64,000 nucleotides of DNA from Pyricularia pennisetigena. Its lineage: Eukaryota; Ascomycota; Sordariomycetes; Magnaporthales; Pyriculariaceae. Shown here piece by piece: positions 10,862-23,513 of this stretch. The notes under the pieces are model-generated. The model did no database searches. It was not told where the DNA came from and saw only the letters and a list, made by a program, of their open reading frames with translations. The position numbers were made by a program, and so were the translations under genes. The stretch's first letter is position 1, and each line of letters opens with the position of its first letter. The DNA lies in contig NC_043744.1 in the NCBI RefSeq assembly GCF_004337985.1, positions 3,074,408-3,138,407 on the forward strand, in the 5' to 3' direction.

Positions 10862-12798
10862 TCCGGTATGTTTTGGGCAAAGAATTTTGGGCCTGCTTGG
10901 CTCTGCACTCTAACATGTCATACATTTGATCTGAACGGCGACGGGGTGAGCTCTCCCCATGTCGTGTTTTATCGGTATTTTGATTGAGCTAGGACCCGTA
11001 TAGCTGGAGAAGTACATGATTATTAACCTATACGCCTTCAATATCCGGTCGATTTACGGCGCAGATAATGGCCGGAGTCAATGGGTGCAAAAGTTGTCGC
11101 TGGGAGACAAACAGCCTTTGGGGTCTCGCCCGTCAGTTTGCCCATGTTTCTGGTCTCGGATATCATGGAGGATGGCTGTGCTTACTACGTCTACATTAGA
11201 GCAGGTGGCTCATTCAGGCACCGGCTGGACACCTGCTCACCTGGCGGCCAGGGCGTGCTTTTCCTTGCCCAAGGGGGCATAGCCACCGGTGTCAGTTCGG
11301 ATATTGCCAACATAGAATTTGCCAATTTGAATCGCTCCCGGTCTTTGTTGTGTATTAGAGCCAGCTTCGATTGAAGCGATCTTTGTCCTCTCTTCCTTCT
11401 AGACTCTAGATCTACGCCGACGGCCGGAGCGACTACCTGATTTGGGATGCCCAAGCCGGCCTTACTAGCTTTCTGAATCATCCAACACAGAAGGAGGGAA
11501 TACCGGTTTACATCAATGACGGTCTGCCGGAAACGATTGCCGTTGGTATTGCAGGAGCTCCGTACCACCAGGCTGGTCCACATGGATGCGTAAGAGAGTC
11601 CCTCCGAGGGCACTCATGGTATTTCAGTTAGCTCCTGGCTGTGTGCCTGTTGGAAGTGATGGCAACAACGACTACACCTTTATCGACAAGAATAGAGCTA
11701 TATGGCTCTAGTATGATCGTGTTGCGACCGACAACTTAATGGCGATTGATGGCATTCAACTTGCCGATACAGATGGAGACGGAGTGAGCTGCATTTTTTG
11801 CCTCTATTGTAGCGGAAAGCAAGTATTTAGCTCATGTATGTTATGTCTGGGCGAGCTGTTCTGACTTCACCCTGAAACGGAGTGCTAACCGTTTGGTAAG
11901 GCACTTCAGCCTCTTCCATTAGGGTGCAGGAAACAGCGTTCTGACATACCGACCAGGATCAACAAGGGTCCAAACACAACCGACATTCCTGGATGGCTTT
12001 GAAGTGCCCTACACTGGCGGAATCCAATCGCACAAAGAGCTGTACCGGCTAGCAAGGTTCAGTTTTGGCATATTAACAGGTATAGTTTCTCTATTTTTGT
12101 TCCCCACAGCTTGATGAAAATGAAGTGCTGACCCAGGTGCGGAGACGGCAAGGACGACTATCTCATTCTCCACGAAACGACCGGTGAATTAATAGCATAC
12201 CTAACCAGGAACCCGGATGCATCTCATCCAGAGATTTTGGTTTTGGAATACTGTCGGTGCTATCGCCACTGGCTTGGGACCCGACGTCGTGTCCGTTTTG
12301 CCGATATAGAGGGTGATCTGTATGACGATTACATTTTTCTCGACCACAACGGCGGCATGATCATCCACCGAAAGGTTTGAGCAACGGATAAGCCCCCTGT
12401 AAGCTGGAGAGCAATGCCTGGCAGAGACGCTTCCAAATCGGTCAAAGGCCAGAGGGGATCCAGGTCGTTGACATGAATAAGAAAGTTTGTTCCATGCTTT
12501 GCATAGACTTCGAAACATCCAAGTTGACATTTACCTATCCCCGCAGAGACGGGAAAGCCGATAATGTCTGGACCAAGGCCGTTGATGGCGCCGCTTTGGT
12601 TCTGGTTTTACAACTACCCAGAATTATCTACGTGACTTGCAGAGCCGCAGATCGGCAGGGGCATGGTAGTTTATGGAGCAGACGCGCAATATGCAAGGCT
12701 GGCCACCAGGGCGCGCAAGCTATCTCGCGGTAGATCCCTCAAACGGCGGTTTGGATGCCTTGCTCAACGATTGTGACAATCCCGGTCCGGTGCAATAG
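10862..12798 (+). pseudogene. Degenerate FG-GAP/VCBS-repeat protein gene
   Basis: Plus-strand fragments spell a series of Asp/Gly-rich calcium-binding repeats: FDLNGDG near 10925-10948, DGCAYYVYIRAGG near 11170-11215, GRSDYLIWDA near 11420-11450, DGNNDYTFIDKN at 11658-11693, DTDGDG near 11770-11783, GDGKDDYLILHETTG near 12140-12185, DDYIFLDHNGG near 12320-12355, DGKADNVWT near 12550-12575 and YLAVDPSNGGLDALLN near 12720-12768. This is the beta-propeller FG-GAP pattern found in many secreted fungal proteins, often fused to lipases or hydrolases. Several DGDG motifs are followed at once by GTGAGC, suggesting ancestral introns at each repeat. It is broken: an in-frame TAG at 11709-11711 lies between two good fragments, and frame changes occur near 12600 and 12720. 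No signal peptide or catalytic domain remains. Confidence 0.65.
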
Positions 12799-14170
12799 AC
12801 CAGGCGAGTGCTAATCGGCATGAGTGAGTTGTTCGCGGCAACATCGATCAGCCAAGAGCCCGCGTTGATGTTGCTGAACCCCCGAGCTTCCCAAGCAGCT
12901 TCGGCCTTTCGATGCCCGCGGTGTCGACAGATACAGGTACAAGGGGCATGTGTCTGACACGCCCGGTAAGCTTATATGCCCAGGAGTTCGCAAGACACGC
13001 TGCTATCAGGATTCGCAGCACAATCAGCAGTCTGATTCTGATCAAGACCATGAAAATAAGCTGGCAGGCAGTGTTTGTGAATTGTCAAGGGATTTGAGCC
13101 GCTTGGCAGACGCGTCAACTAAAAGGCAATGACGGAATGATCAGCGCCATATCATCGTAGAAGTAATTAGTTAATAATACATGACTCTTAAGGGGTCCAA
13201 AGTGATCACCCACCCCTGGACTTTCAAAGCTTGACGCCTTGCTACCAATGCTGCCAAGGAAGCCGTTTCGAAAACGGCAACAGAAATTCCAGAATGGAAG
13301 GGCGGCCATGAAACCTGCAGACTATCGGGATGACCTAATCAAGGGATTTGGATACTCGGGCTCGCCGGGGAAAGACACTTAAACCGGCTATCGGCAACCG
13401 GTAGACGCCACAATTGAGGAGGTTGTTGGGATTTGGGAGGGGAATGCGCGACATGATTGGGCTGCCTACCTCATAATTTCTAGGTGCATGACACCGGGCG
13501 CCTTTCATACCTTGATAGTTGAGAGGAAAGAACAAGAATCCTGGACAGCAACTACAGTAGGACGAAAACAAAACACGGAATCCGAGACGTCGAAATTCAT
13601 CCGATTTACCATTAAATTTGTTTGCTGGATTACCCCACAGAAACAGAACCAAGCTGGCGGAGGCTGCTTCAGGTCTGGTCTTCGGTTCCAGCAAAGATCT
13701 GCCTGGCGCTCCACTCCCTGCAGGTGCCAACTGACGTCGGGTTCCACACACACTCTGTAAGGTAGCTGCACCCTGCAACCCAAGCACGCGTCCCTGCGTC
13801 GCCCGCCACACTTATCCCCTTGTCCTCCGCATTTTCCTGCGTCCAACAACGGCAAACTCCGTCGCCTGCCCGCCTTTGATCCTCCTGCAAAGAGGCAGAA
13901 GCAAACAAAACAAGCACGGCTTCTGCACAACAACGCGAGACACCCCCACAATCTTGGCACTGATTGGCGTCGTTAAGTTTCCCAGGGAATACATAGCTTG
14001 GCTACCTTACCTTTGACAGCTTTGTCTCGGTTGGCGAACGATCCCTGGGAAACGAAAACCCAATCGCCCCGAAACCCAGCACCAGAACCTCCAATGGAAA
14101 ATTCATACGAGCTCGCTTACCATAGCTGATCACTACACCAAAGTCCCAAGCGGCGGAGTTGGCTCCGGCC
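12799..14170. other. Intergenic region upstream of the Zn2Cys6 gene
   Basis: No convincing gene. The largest antisense frames (13335-13960) overlap each other in different phases and look like shadows of a C-rich leader. The last 300 nt probably hold the promoter and 5' UTR of the regulator gene. Confidence 0.5.
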
Positions 14171-17126
14171 ATGCCTCAAAAGCGGCCTGGCAGCGCCGAA
14201 AGCCCCATCTCGACCAAGGTCAAGCTGCCCAAGTTTGAACGCGACACGGAAGACTTCTCGAGCGTCGTCAAATCCAAGTTACAAGCCTACACGCGCACAG
14301 GGCAGGCATGCGACCGATGCAAGGTGTGTAGCCTCTCTTTTCTTGTTTGCTGGGGAGTTAGTTGCATAGGGCAACGACCGGGAACCCATACTGAATCGGC
14401 CCTTGGCTCTTCGTCACAGGTCCGCAAAATTCGATGCGATGCCTTACCTCAAGGATGCTCCCATTGCGCCAACCAGAACCTGGAGTGCTTCGTCACGGAC
14501 AGAGTCACGGGTCGCACAGAACGACGTGGCTATATACAGGACCTGGAACGCGAGAAGACCGATATGTTGAATCACATCCGCGCGTTGGAGAAAGTGCTCG
14601 AGAATAATGGCATCGAAGTCATACCGTGGAAATGGGGCCCGCGAGACGGAAATTACCCACCTGGCGTCACATTTGATTCCATGGGACATCCAACTGTGCC
14701 ACCGGCTGAGCCTGGCAAGAGCCAGTGGTCGCGTGTCGAAACGGTTTGGACTCGCAAGAGCCTCGAAACCAAACCCAACAGTATTCCCTCGTTGCACCAG
14801 ATGCCCCAGCCCACGGCATCATCCAAGACATTGGAATCGAGGATCTACGATAGCCATCTGGTTGGCGGCTCTGAATCTGCGCCTTTGAGCTCAATCAAGG
14901 GAACGAAGCTGTCGATCCTTGGCACGACTGTTGATGTGACATCCTTTCTGGCACCCGATATGGACGACTTACCTACACCTGGCGCGCCATTATACAACCG
15001 ATCCGTCCAGGCCTTTATACAATCAGCTTACAGGTTGAACCCGCCGTTGCCCGCGGAACTACCACCTCGGAGTGAGGCGTTTGAGTACGCTGAGTGGTAT
15101 TTCATCATCTGCCACCCTTTCAGCCCAATTCTTCACAAGCCGTCGTTTATGGCCCTTCTTACACGCATATATGACGATCCGGCCTTCGTGGCGACCGCGG
15201 CGGAGCTAGTCGTTGTGCACATGGTCTTCGCTACCATATATTTTCAGTACGGTGTGCGAAATCCTCAGAACTTGGAGAGACACAGGCAGCTTGATGGACT
15301 GGCAAGCCAGCACTATCACTACAGCCTAAGCAGGTTCTGCGATCTGGAGGCTGATCGGACCATCACGTCCGTACAGGCTCTCCTTTTGTTGGGCCTTCAT
15401 ATGCGTGGGTTTTCGAAGCCCGGTGGTGCCTACCTGGTTAGTTACTCGGCTTTTGCAAAGGCCATCGAGCTGGGTCTGAACAAGGCAGCGCCTGGTGTAC
15501 TCGATGGAAGTGTGCTCAATCTCGAAACGGAGCTTCGCAGTCGGGCTTGGTGGTCAGTCCTTGTCCTAACCACTGCGCTGAATGGCCACCTGGGGAGGCC
15601 AATGGTCGTCACTATGCAAGACTTTGACGTACCCTTCCCGACACCCATTCCGGATGAGTGTCTTACTGCAGACGGAATCACGGACCGATCCCGAATAGGC
15701 GAGTGTACCTACTGGGTTGGTTTGGCGATATACCGGATCACACCAGCGTACATGGACCTTTACGCGAATATTTACAGCGTGCGGCGGGATCCGCAACGTC
15801 ATGCAGAGGTTGTTGCACGAATTGAAGAGCAGGCTGCTAAATGGAAAGAGGAACTGCCTGCCGAGCTGCGTGGTGACAATGAGGAACAGGTTAGCCAAAC
15901 CGGGAAAGCGAAGCTGTTCGCCCTCATCGCCCGTGGGGTTTATATTGAATTACGGCTCATGCTGAGGCATCCATCTGCGTGCCCCTTGGTAGATCCAGAA
16001 TACCAGGCTGAGAATACGCGATTGAGCGAGGAGATGTCTAGGGAACTTCTTGACCATGTCACAACTGTTCTTAAGCTTAGGTCTGGGGACACGACGTGGT
16101 ATCAAATATCCACCTACGTTGCGGCTGTCTCCTGCACTCTGGCTGCCAATTGGGAGAGGAGATTTAGCATCACCCAAGAAGAGGTTGCGAGATTAAGGCG
16201 GGAGATGAACAGGTGGCTTGGCATCATCGAAGAGACCGGAAAATCCCTCGGTAAGTTTACGAAACTAGGACGACCCCGCGGCTTCCGCTTTGAACATTGA
16301 GAGAAACAGCTGATTAACTGAATTTTTAACAGGGTCCCAGGTCGGTGTTTGCGCCGACATCAGTCGAATCATCAATCACACCATTGCCGGGATAGAAGCG
16401 GTTCGCAGGGGAGCGTCGCACTCGGCAAGATCTCCCGTAAAGACTTTGTTGTCTGACGAACAGACTCGGGAGCAGCGCAAGCCATCGCCGGAATGGCCTC
16501 GTGTGCCCAAAAGCCAGTCAACTCCGGTCGAAGCATCCAGCGCCAGAGATATGAATGGCGGCTGTTTTGACAATACTAACACAGTTTACCAGGCCGTCAC
16601 AACCTTTGAAGATCATAGCATTCCTGTAACAAGCGGGAGTTCGGTGCCACCGACCTCCCTTGGCTTTGATCCCAACATCAGTCTCTATCATTCTGCCACG
16701 GGCCTTTCTGCAGCAAATGCAACCTCAGATGCCACCCACCAACAACAGCCAAATCCATTGGTTTCGTTCGCATCACAGGCCACACAACAGTTGGTCAGCT
16801 TCCACGGGCCGAGCGATGAGGCAGTGACCAACAGCAACGAGTCTGTAACCGCCATTAACACCTGGTCCGGGAACAAAAACTGGGTTGATTGGACGTCTGC
16901 CTTGTCTGATTGGCAAGATAGATATAGCGCAAATACGCTACTTCACCTTGGAGGATCTGCTCACCAGCCTATGGGCCAACACCAGACTCAGCAACAGCAA
17001 TTTGTGATGAATGGTCATCCCCCTCACCCAGCCGATGCTGGAGGATGTCTACCTGTCATGCCGGCCACTTCTGCTGAACAGTGGCCTTTGCTCGTTTTCA
17101 ATCACGACGGGACATCTCTTAGCTGA
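14171..17126 (+). CDS. Zn2Cys6 (C6) fungal transcription factor, Rgt1/Col-26-like
   Basis: Three exons: 14171-14323, 14420-16250 and 16333-17126, joined in frame to 925 residues. Intron 1 (96 nt) is a multiple of three, so the frame stays open through it. Intron 2 has GTAAGT and TTTTTAACAG. The ATG at 14171 is the first in the frame. The DNA-binding cluster CX2CX6CX6CX2CX6C (residues 48-75) is split by intron 1 after the second Cys; a short coiled coil follows (LEREKTDMLNHIRALEKVL). A fungal_trans regulatory domain spans about residues 230-560, with the usual WW-like SRAWWSVLVL helix. The C-terminal third is low complexity, Ser/Thr/Gln-rich (activation-type). The context TGQACDRCKVRKIRCDALP resembles Rgt1/Col-26 glucose-signalling regulators, but I am sure only of the class. 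Confidence 0.88.
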
Positions 17127-17682
17127 GAACTATCTGTCTGGAAATCGTCTAGACGTGTTTTATCTGTTTTCATTTAACGAACATCTAACATTATCATTCT
17201 TTCAGGTTTGGCACATTCTCCTTAATATACCCGGGCAGGTCCGCAGGACCCCCAACCTGTTCAAATACTATACAATCCTTGGATTAAATAGAAATCTCTT
17301 TTGTTTCAAATAGTTTTTTTTTTCTCTTTTATATATGGTAGTCAGTGCAAACGTTCGAGCGCGAACCAGGTCGTTAAGCCTGACAGCAAACATTTGGTTT
17401 AGAACCAGGAGCTCAAACAGGGCGCCGCAACTGGCATCAGCTCGGAGCGGAGCTATAGGCTGTTCCATGCCCCACCCCCACTACAATGACGGACGAACCT
17501 TTTTTTTTTTTTTTTATGTGACATTGTAGAATTCTCCGTCGTCAAAAACATCAAAGCCATGAATACCTTATGCGACTGTTGAAATCACTATCTTCAATAA
17601 AAGGAAGCAAAATCGATTGACACCTTGCCATTGGCGTCCAAATAATAATCCACAGCGCAGCTCAAGAAGAACGACGATAGTC
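17127..17682. other. Intergenic, no gene seen
   Basis: 3' flank of the regulator gene and promoter of cgi121. It includes a 16-T run near 17500-17515. Confidence 0.6.
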
Positions 17683-18466
17683 ATGTCCGTCCCTGCCATT
17701 GACCCCGCACGCGGCGATGTACATGCCATCCCTCCCGTCGACACAACAAACTCAGACACGTCAACGAGCACACAGCTCCCAAATCTACTGTTACAAATAC
17801 CGCTAGAGCACATCCCCACCACGCACACGGTTCATGCGGCACTATTCCGTGATGTCTCCAACGCTGCCCACCTGCATTCGCAGCTTCTAGCCCGCAACCC
17901 GGCTTTTGAGTACGCGCTCATCGACGCGTCGGCCGTTGCGAGCACTGCGCAGGTGCTGGCAGCTGTGTTCAGGGCATTGACGGCGCTTCTTGGTGGTGGC
18001 CTACGCACGCCAAATGTGCACTCCGAGACGGTGTTCTGTCTTAGCCCCTCAAACAACGTGCGTTTGCCGTCCCCTACCCCCTTTCTGTCCACTTGGTTGC
18101 GGTTTTGAAGAGACAAAGCTGACAATGCAAGCGAGGTATATGTAGATCACGGAAGCCTACAGGAGATTCGGCATCTCACCTACTACCAAGGATGTCATCG
18201 TCCTCAAGATCCTCTTTCCGGCCGAGGACGCAAAAGATGTTGCCCCTTCGCCAGAAGATGTTTGGACGCACCTGTGTGCCAACATTCAAGGCACTGCGCT
18301 GCCGTTCACAGACGAAAGCATCAGCCCCCTGACGGATTGGGCCAAGGTGCGGAAGTACTACAAGCTCAATGCTGCTCCTGCACTGGCCGGCCTCAAGGAC
18401 GAGGACACCAAGAGGAAGGAGTCTGAAATGTTGATCCTAGGAGCCATGGCTCTGCGGGGAGTCTGA
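17683..18466 (+). CDS. cgi121: EKC/KEOPS complex subunit CGI121
   Basis: Two exons, 17683-18057 and 18146-18466, give 231 residues. The 88-nt intron has a GTGCGT donor, a CTGAC branch-like site and a TAG acceptor. The domain fits the CGI121/TPRKB family: LLQIPLEHIPTTHTVHAALFRDV at the start, AFEYALIDASAVASTAQVLAAVFRAL, a HSETVFCLSPSNN strand, then ITEAYRRFGISPTTKDVIVLKI and a C-terminal helix ending in EMLILGAMALRGV. CGI121 binds Bud32 and, in the KEOPS complex, the tRNA 3' end, supporting t6A37 formation and, in yeast, telomere upkeep. The length matches Sordariomycete orthologues. The first 35 residues are a poorly conserved Ser/Thr-rich lead, so an alternative start is possible, but no internal Met precedes the conserved core. 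Confidence 0.9.
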
Positions 18467-18665
18467 GCAGCCCAAAGAATGCTTCGCTGCGGACGGATTT
18501 CTCCATACAGGAGTCATTTCTACATCACAGACATCCGTGTTTGCAACTCGACATTGACTCTTTTGTTTGGAGTCCCTTGGGAAACTGGTAGCGAATCGCC
18601 GGCAAATATAGGGTTCCACAGCACAACCTTTTGCCTTTCTCGACGCCAGCTACAAAGCTGCGTAA

Positions 18666-20235
18666 TTATCGTAGCTCAAAGTCCAGGACGACTACTTCCT
18701 TCTCATCATCTCGAACTCGCCTCGTAAACACGGACATCACTCCGTCGCCGTCGTTCAACCTTCGAATGTCGACTAAGGGCTCCCCTGATAGACCATCGCC
18801 CTGCCATATGCGCTGATACTTGGCATAGCCGTTTGTCTTCAGTGCCTTCAGGATTGTCAGGCCTGGAATGTTCGAGGCCGGAAGGATAATAAAGAGATCA
18901 CCAGACTGGCTGACTGCAAGCCTTCCGCGTCTACAATCTGCAGTCATCCCAATGGAGTTTTGTTGCCATTGCCCTGAAAGCGCGAATTGGTCGGTTAACA
19001 GCATCTCACGATCGAGGCCACAGGGAACGCTATACCTTTTTCAGGGTTTCTGTAGAAGTGGCACCATTCTGCCTTGCCAGGACCATGCGTGCACACCCTA
19101 TTCAAAACGTGGACGCCCCCGTCCGGATCAACCACCTGGCTTTCCTGGTTCGTCAAGCCTGATCCCTTGGGAATCTCAAAAACCACCAACCCAGCCGCGT
19201 CCGGTCTGACACCAGCTGCCTTGTCATTTCCCAAATCCGCCACGATCTGATCGTGCGTGTTTCGCCAGGTTCGCCCACATTCATCACTGTATGCATAGCA
19301 GAGGTTGTGATTATTTTCTGCCCCGTTGGGTCCCGCCTGCTGCTTGTGCTTGGTATCAAGCGGGTCATCCCAACCTTGGTAGTGGACGAAGCCGCGGTAG
19401 ACCCACGTAACATGCAGGCGACCACGCTGGGCATCGATATCCATGCCGTGCACGTACGGGTTGCTCTGCACGCCCACAAGGTGCGTGCCGACAAACTCAA
19501 AACGCGCCACCGTCGCGCGGTAGACGTACAGATGGTCATCACCGAGCCCGGCCTTGCCGGTGCGGAAGGACATTAGCATGTCCTGGCCGCGACCCGAGTT
19601 GACGAAGCGTGGGTATGTGACATAGCTGAAATGCTCATGGGTGTTGGGCAGGCCGGGTAGGTGGTCCAGAGTCGGGCCAAACAGGTCTGCGTTCCAAGTG
19701 AACTGGTCTGGATTGGTAGCCAGATTTTGTACTGAGTGGCGGTATCTCAGACTAAAAGTCGCGGAAGGACATAGCCGGGGTGAAAGGGGTCAGCCCTTTC
19801 ACCTCATGCCTCAACAACTTAAGCTGGAGATCAAAAATGGTCGCAAGCGGCAACAAATAGATAAAACATTCAAAAAGTGAAAAATCAAACTCACACATCG
19901 CAGTGATGGTCATATGAGAGGTGAATAGTGCCGTCTCCGAGACAGATGCCCATCTGCACCGTATTGTGTCCATCATCAACCGTCTGCGGGTAATCTTGAA
20001 GGATCAAAATCTCCCATGCGCATGCCGGGAGCTTGCGGCGGGCCACGTGCACAAAGACCGGTTCTTCGGATCCAGGCAGGGGACTGTAAAAGACAGCATA
20101 TTGCCAGCCGGCGTAGGAGACCACAGCATCCTGTTGAAAGGCAGCGCCGTTGAGCAAACACTTGCGACGGGGCGGGTCTCGGCCTAGAACAGTGACCACG
20201 GGGTCTGCCAGGGCATTGGTTTCTTGTGACGGCAT
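18666..20235 (-). CDS. BNR_4-family beta-propeller protein (sialidase/ulvan-lyase-like fold)
   Basis: Three exons: 20235-19895, 19751-19036 and 18973-18666. Introns have GTGAGT...TTTTAG and GTATAG...TTTCAG, and phases agree (455 codons, 454 residues). The translation has the BNR_4 pattern: WQYAVFYSP, GTIHLSYDHHCD, VTYPRFV near residue 160, DDHLYVYRA, RGRLHVTWVYRG, NLCYAYSDECGRTW (an Asp-box-like turn), and EWCHFYRNPE then NSIGMTADCRRGRLAVS. The family includes predicted glycosidases and polysaccharide lyases, many uncharacterised. I see no signal peptide after the ATG at 20235, so export is unproven. The substrate cannot be inferred. Confidence 0.78.
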
Positions 20236-22394
20236 CTGCACTTTGTTTCACTGTAAAATCTTGACTTGAAAAAGAAAAAAAGGCTGAGGGCACGACGGCG
20301 CTATGCTGTGTAGCTAGTCTTGGCGCATATTTTCTGTCTAACTGCTTCGGTTAGGCGTTAAACGGTTGTGCAAAACCTCGAGGTAGTACGCGCGAAGAGG
20401 CGGGCCGCCTTAGCTGAATTTTAAAAGAAGCCAATCATTTAATAGCAGAAGGAGGGTGTTGTTTCCGGCTTTACCTTTGGGGGTTACAAACGTCCAGAAG
20501 AGGTACCTCCGCCATGCAATGTCCTTTACCAAGCGTCAAGGCGTTTATCACAAATTGGAGCTCAAGGATATAGCTTGGCAGCCGGCTTCTGATTCGCGGA
20601 GCGGGGATGTAAAATTTCCGTCTATCAGAGCACAAGGGCTTTGGATGTGGAGGAAGGGAGGAAAATCCCCGTAAGAATCTGGGGTTTTCAAAACCAAGAC
20701 GGCTGTTCTTTTGCCGAATGATATTAAATTCTTTTTTGTATTTCTCTTTGTATTCAAATTTTTACTACCTATCGAGGACTCGTCCTGGGCGCGAGTTTAA
20801 CCAAATTACTGGACATTAATACTTGGCCCCTCTCCGCGCAGAGGGAGATCTCAAGGATGAGTTTCAAAGCCATTGAGAGCTCCGCTCCGCGCAAATGCTC
20901 CTAGCTCTTGTTTCCCACGGCCAAAAAAAAAAAAAATCGTGCTATCCATGTCCGACCCCACCATCTTCCCCAAATTTTCCCCAGCTTTCCCGCTCGGGGA
21001 GGCGGTTTTTGCACCCACAATATCCTCTTAGCTTCCGCCCGCCCGCCCGCCCCGCTAATGGTGGGCCGGCAATGGCAAACGAGCACAGGGCGCAAGAATA
21101 CCCACACCTTAGGCTAAATTCAAAGGCTCGAATACAATTTGGTCGCTTCCTGTGTTTTTTTAAGCTTTTAAGGCCCAGGACAGAAACACACTCCTTTTGG
21201 CCCGTGTATTCTTGCCGGGCGCAATTGTGTTCCTGGACACGCAGACTCGACTGCAAGTGATGTGATGGGCTTTCTCTCGCTGATCCTCACCGCTGTCATG
21301 TTGGATAACCAGCCATGATGGTTTTCAAAAGAAGCCCTGCTAGCCAGACCTCCACTGAGGATTCAAGAAGCGTCATCTCAGCTCAGCGCCCTATCATCGG
21401 TTGCTCCAACAAGGGTTGACGTGCAGAGCTGCCCAGCCACCGGCGGGGGATCATCTTTTCGAAGTGTGATTTCCCAAGACGAAGGAACGAGCGCTGGTTC
21501 GTGGAATTATGTTTTTTTTTTTTTTCCCTGGCCCAGACCCTGGCCCTGCTACAGCTAGGGAGTCGTTCCTCAGCCAGAAATCTAGATTGGTTTATTTCCC
21601 CCTTCAGATTCAACCTGAAGATTTTTGCTTTTGTTCCATGCTCTCTTGGAAATGCTGTGATTTTTGCTTCTGCTTCTGGAGTTCTACCTCAATTTTTAGT
21701 TGACTAACTGTAGTCCGCAGAGAGAGACGAGGACAGTTCCTATCCTCGAGTTGAAGAAAAAGACAGCAGTTGATTTGTCAAACGAGACTTATCTATACTA
21801 TGTAGGCTGTTAGAGCGAACCATGGGTCCCTAATCATCGCGTATGTAACCCACATATTGTCTCCTCAAAACCACTGGTCGGATCTGATAGTAGCCCACTT
21901 AGAACAACACCGTCGTACTATCCAACAAAGAATGATCCTTGAAAGAGCTGACAAGGGGGGTTTCCCGGGGGTGCAACTCCTGCTGGGTGTGCCAAGTACC
22001 GTACACACACCCATATCACTCCTTTCCCCTCATCAGAACCCCAGGCCAAGTGTCAATCAGTCCACGAAACCAGAAGCTTTGTACCCCCTGAGAGATGGTT
22101 CATGTGGGGAAGCCTGCAAGAACTGCATCGGGTTTGATTGCAACTAAGCGAGCCATTCAATCATTGAAATGTTGTGCCTTCCCCGGTCCTTCTTTTTTGA
22201 TGCCTTGATAAATTGTTCTCCGTTGTGACATTTTGTTTGCAGTCGGTGTAAGCCTTTTTCTTGCCTTCTACTTCGCTGCTTGGACTTTGTTTTTGCTTGC
22301 TGTTGGTTCTGTCTGGTTCGACAAGGCAAAGAAGCCGCCCTTTTAGCCTCGCACGGCAGTTTGAAGGGACTTTGCCCTTCGACCCCCAATCAGG
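20236..22394. other. 2.2-kb intergenic region
   Basis: No gene is supported. The frames at 20895-21260 and 22144-22424 are antisense to one another or of biased composition. The segment 20920-21060 is strikingly C-rich and contains a G-quadruplex-type motif (listed separately); it may be a distal promoter. T- and A-tracts occur near 20923 and 21512. Confidence 0.45.
21038..21053 (-). repeat. G-quadruplex-type motif, four G-runs with 1-nt loops
   Basis: Plus strand: CCC-G-CCC-G-CCC-G-CCCC. The minus strand therefore has four runs of at least three G separated by single C bases, the most stable class of predicted G-quadruplex. It lies 1.35 kb upstream of the transporter gene and 0.8 kb upstream of the BNR_4 gene start. 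Confidence 0.7.
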
Positions 22395-23466
22395 ATGGGG
22401 AAGACCTCTGTGAGGATTTTGCAAAAGATCGTCAGAGTATGTCAGACACCATCCGTCAATTTGCGTCCTGGAAACAACTCAGGTCGCAATATCTGCTGAC
22501 CATGTGAATTTCAGAATGATGCCATGCACACTGATCCGCCCGAGATTTTCGGATGGCGTGTATATACGTTAGCCATGTCGGTAAGTTTGGCCACTAACCT
22601 AGTCAAAGCTCGAAAGCCCATTCCCTAAGAGATCTCTGACATCAAGTCCTCGTCCCCGATTTAGGCATGCTTCGGTGCCATGTGTTTCGGTTGGGATTCC
22701 AGCGTCATCGGTGGTGTCATCGTCCTGGACGCCTTCAAGGCAGACTATGGCCTGAGCCCCGACAACAAGGACTACAGGTCCCAGGATCTCGCGGCCAACA
22801 TCGTCTCCACTCTGCAAGCCGGTTGCTTCCTCGGCGCCATCGTAGCCTCGCCCATGACCGACGCCTTTGGCCGCAGGAGCTGTCTACTCGGCGTGGCGGG
22901 CATCATCCTGATCGGTGTCATCATGCAGGGCGCAGCCTCGGGCAGCCTGGGCGCTCTCTACGCCGGTCGGTTCGTGGCCGGGTTCGGCGTGGGAGCCGCG
23001 TCGTGCATCAACCCCATCTACGTCTCCGAGAACGCGCCCCGCGCCATCCGTGGCCTGCTCACAGGCATGTACCAGCTCTTCATCGTCACCGGAGGTATGA
23101 TCGCATTCTGGGTCAACTACGCCGTCAACCTGCACCACCGCGGCAAGACCTCGTACATCCTCCCGCTCTCAGTCCAGGGCATCCCCGCCGCCCTGCTCTT
23201 CATCACCATGTGGATGTGCAAAGAGTCCCCCAGGTGGCTGGCCCGCAAGGACCGCTGGGAAGAGGCCAGGGCTGTTTTATCTCACACCAGAAATCTGCCG
23301 AGCGACCACCCGTACCTGCAGGAGGAGATGGCCGAGATTGCCGACCAGCTGGAGCACGAGCGTCAGATTGTGGGTGACGCCTCGTGGCTCCAGCTCAACA
23401 AGGAGATTTGGCGCCAGAGCATCCACCGCAAGCGCGCCATCATCAGTATCGTGCTCATGATTTGTC

Positions 23467-23513
<47 letters not shown>

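Noticed and set aside
13335..13960. Overlapping minus frames of 151-158 codons upstream of the Zn2Cys6 gene
   Set aside because: They lie in different phases over the same bases with no family signal; likely chance in a C-rich leader.
22667..23377. 236-codon Arg/His-rich plus frame over the transporter exon
   Set aside because: Shifted-frame shadow of exon 3; the true frame has membrane segments and MFS motifs.
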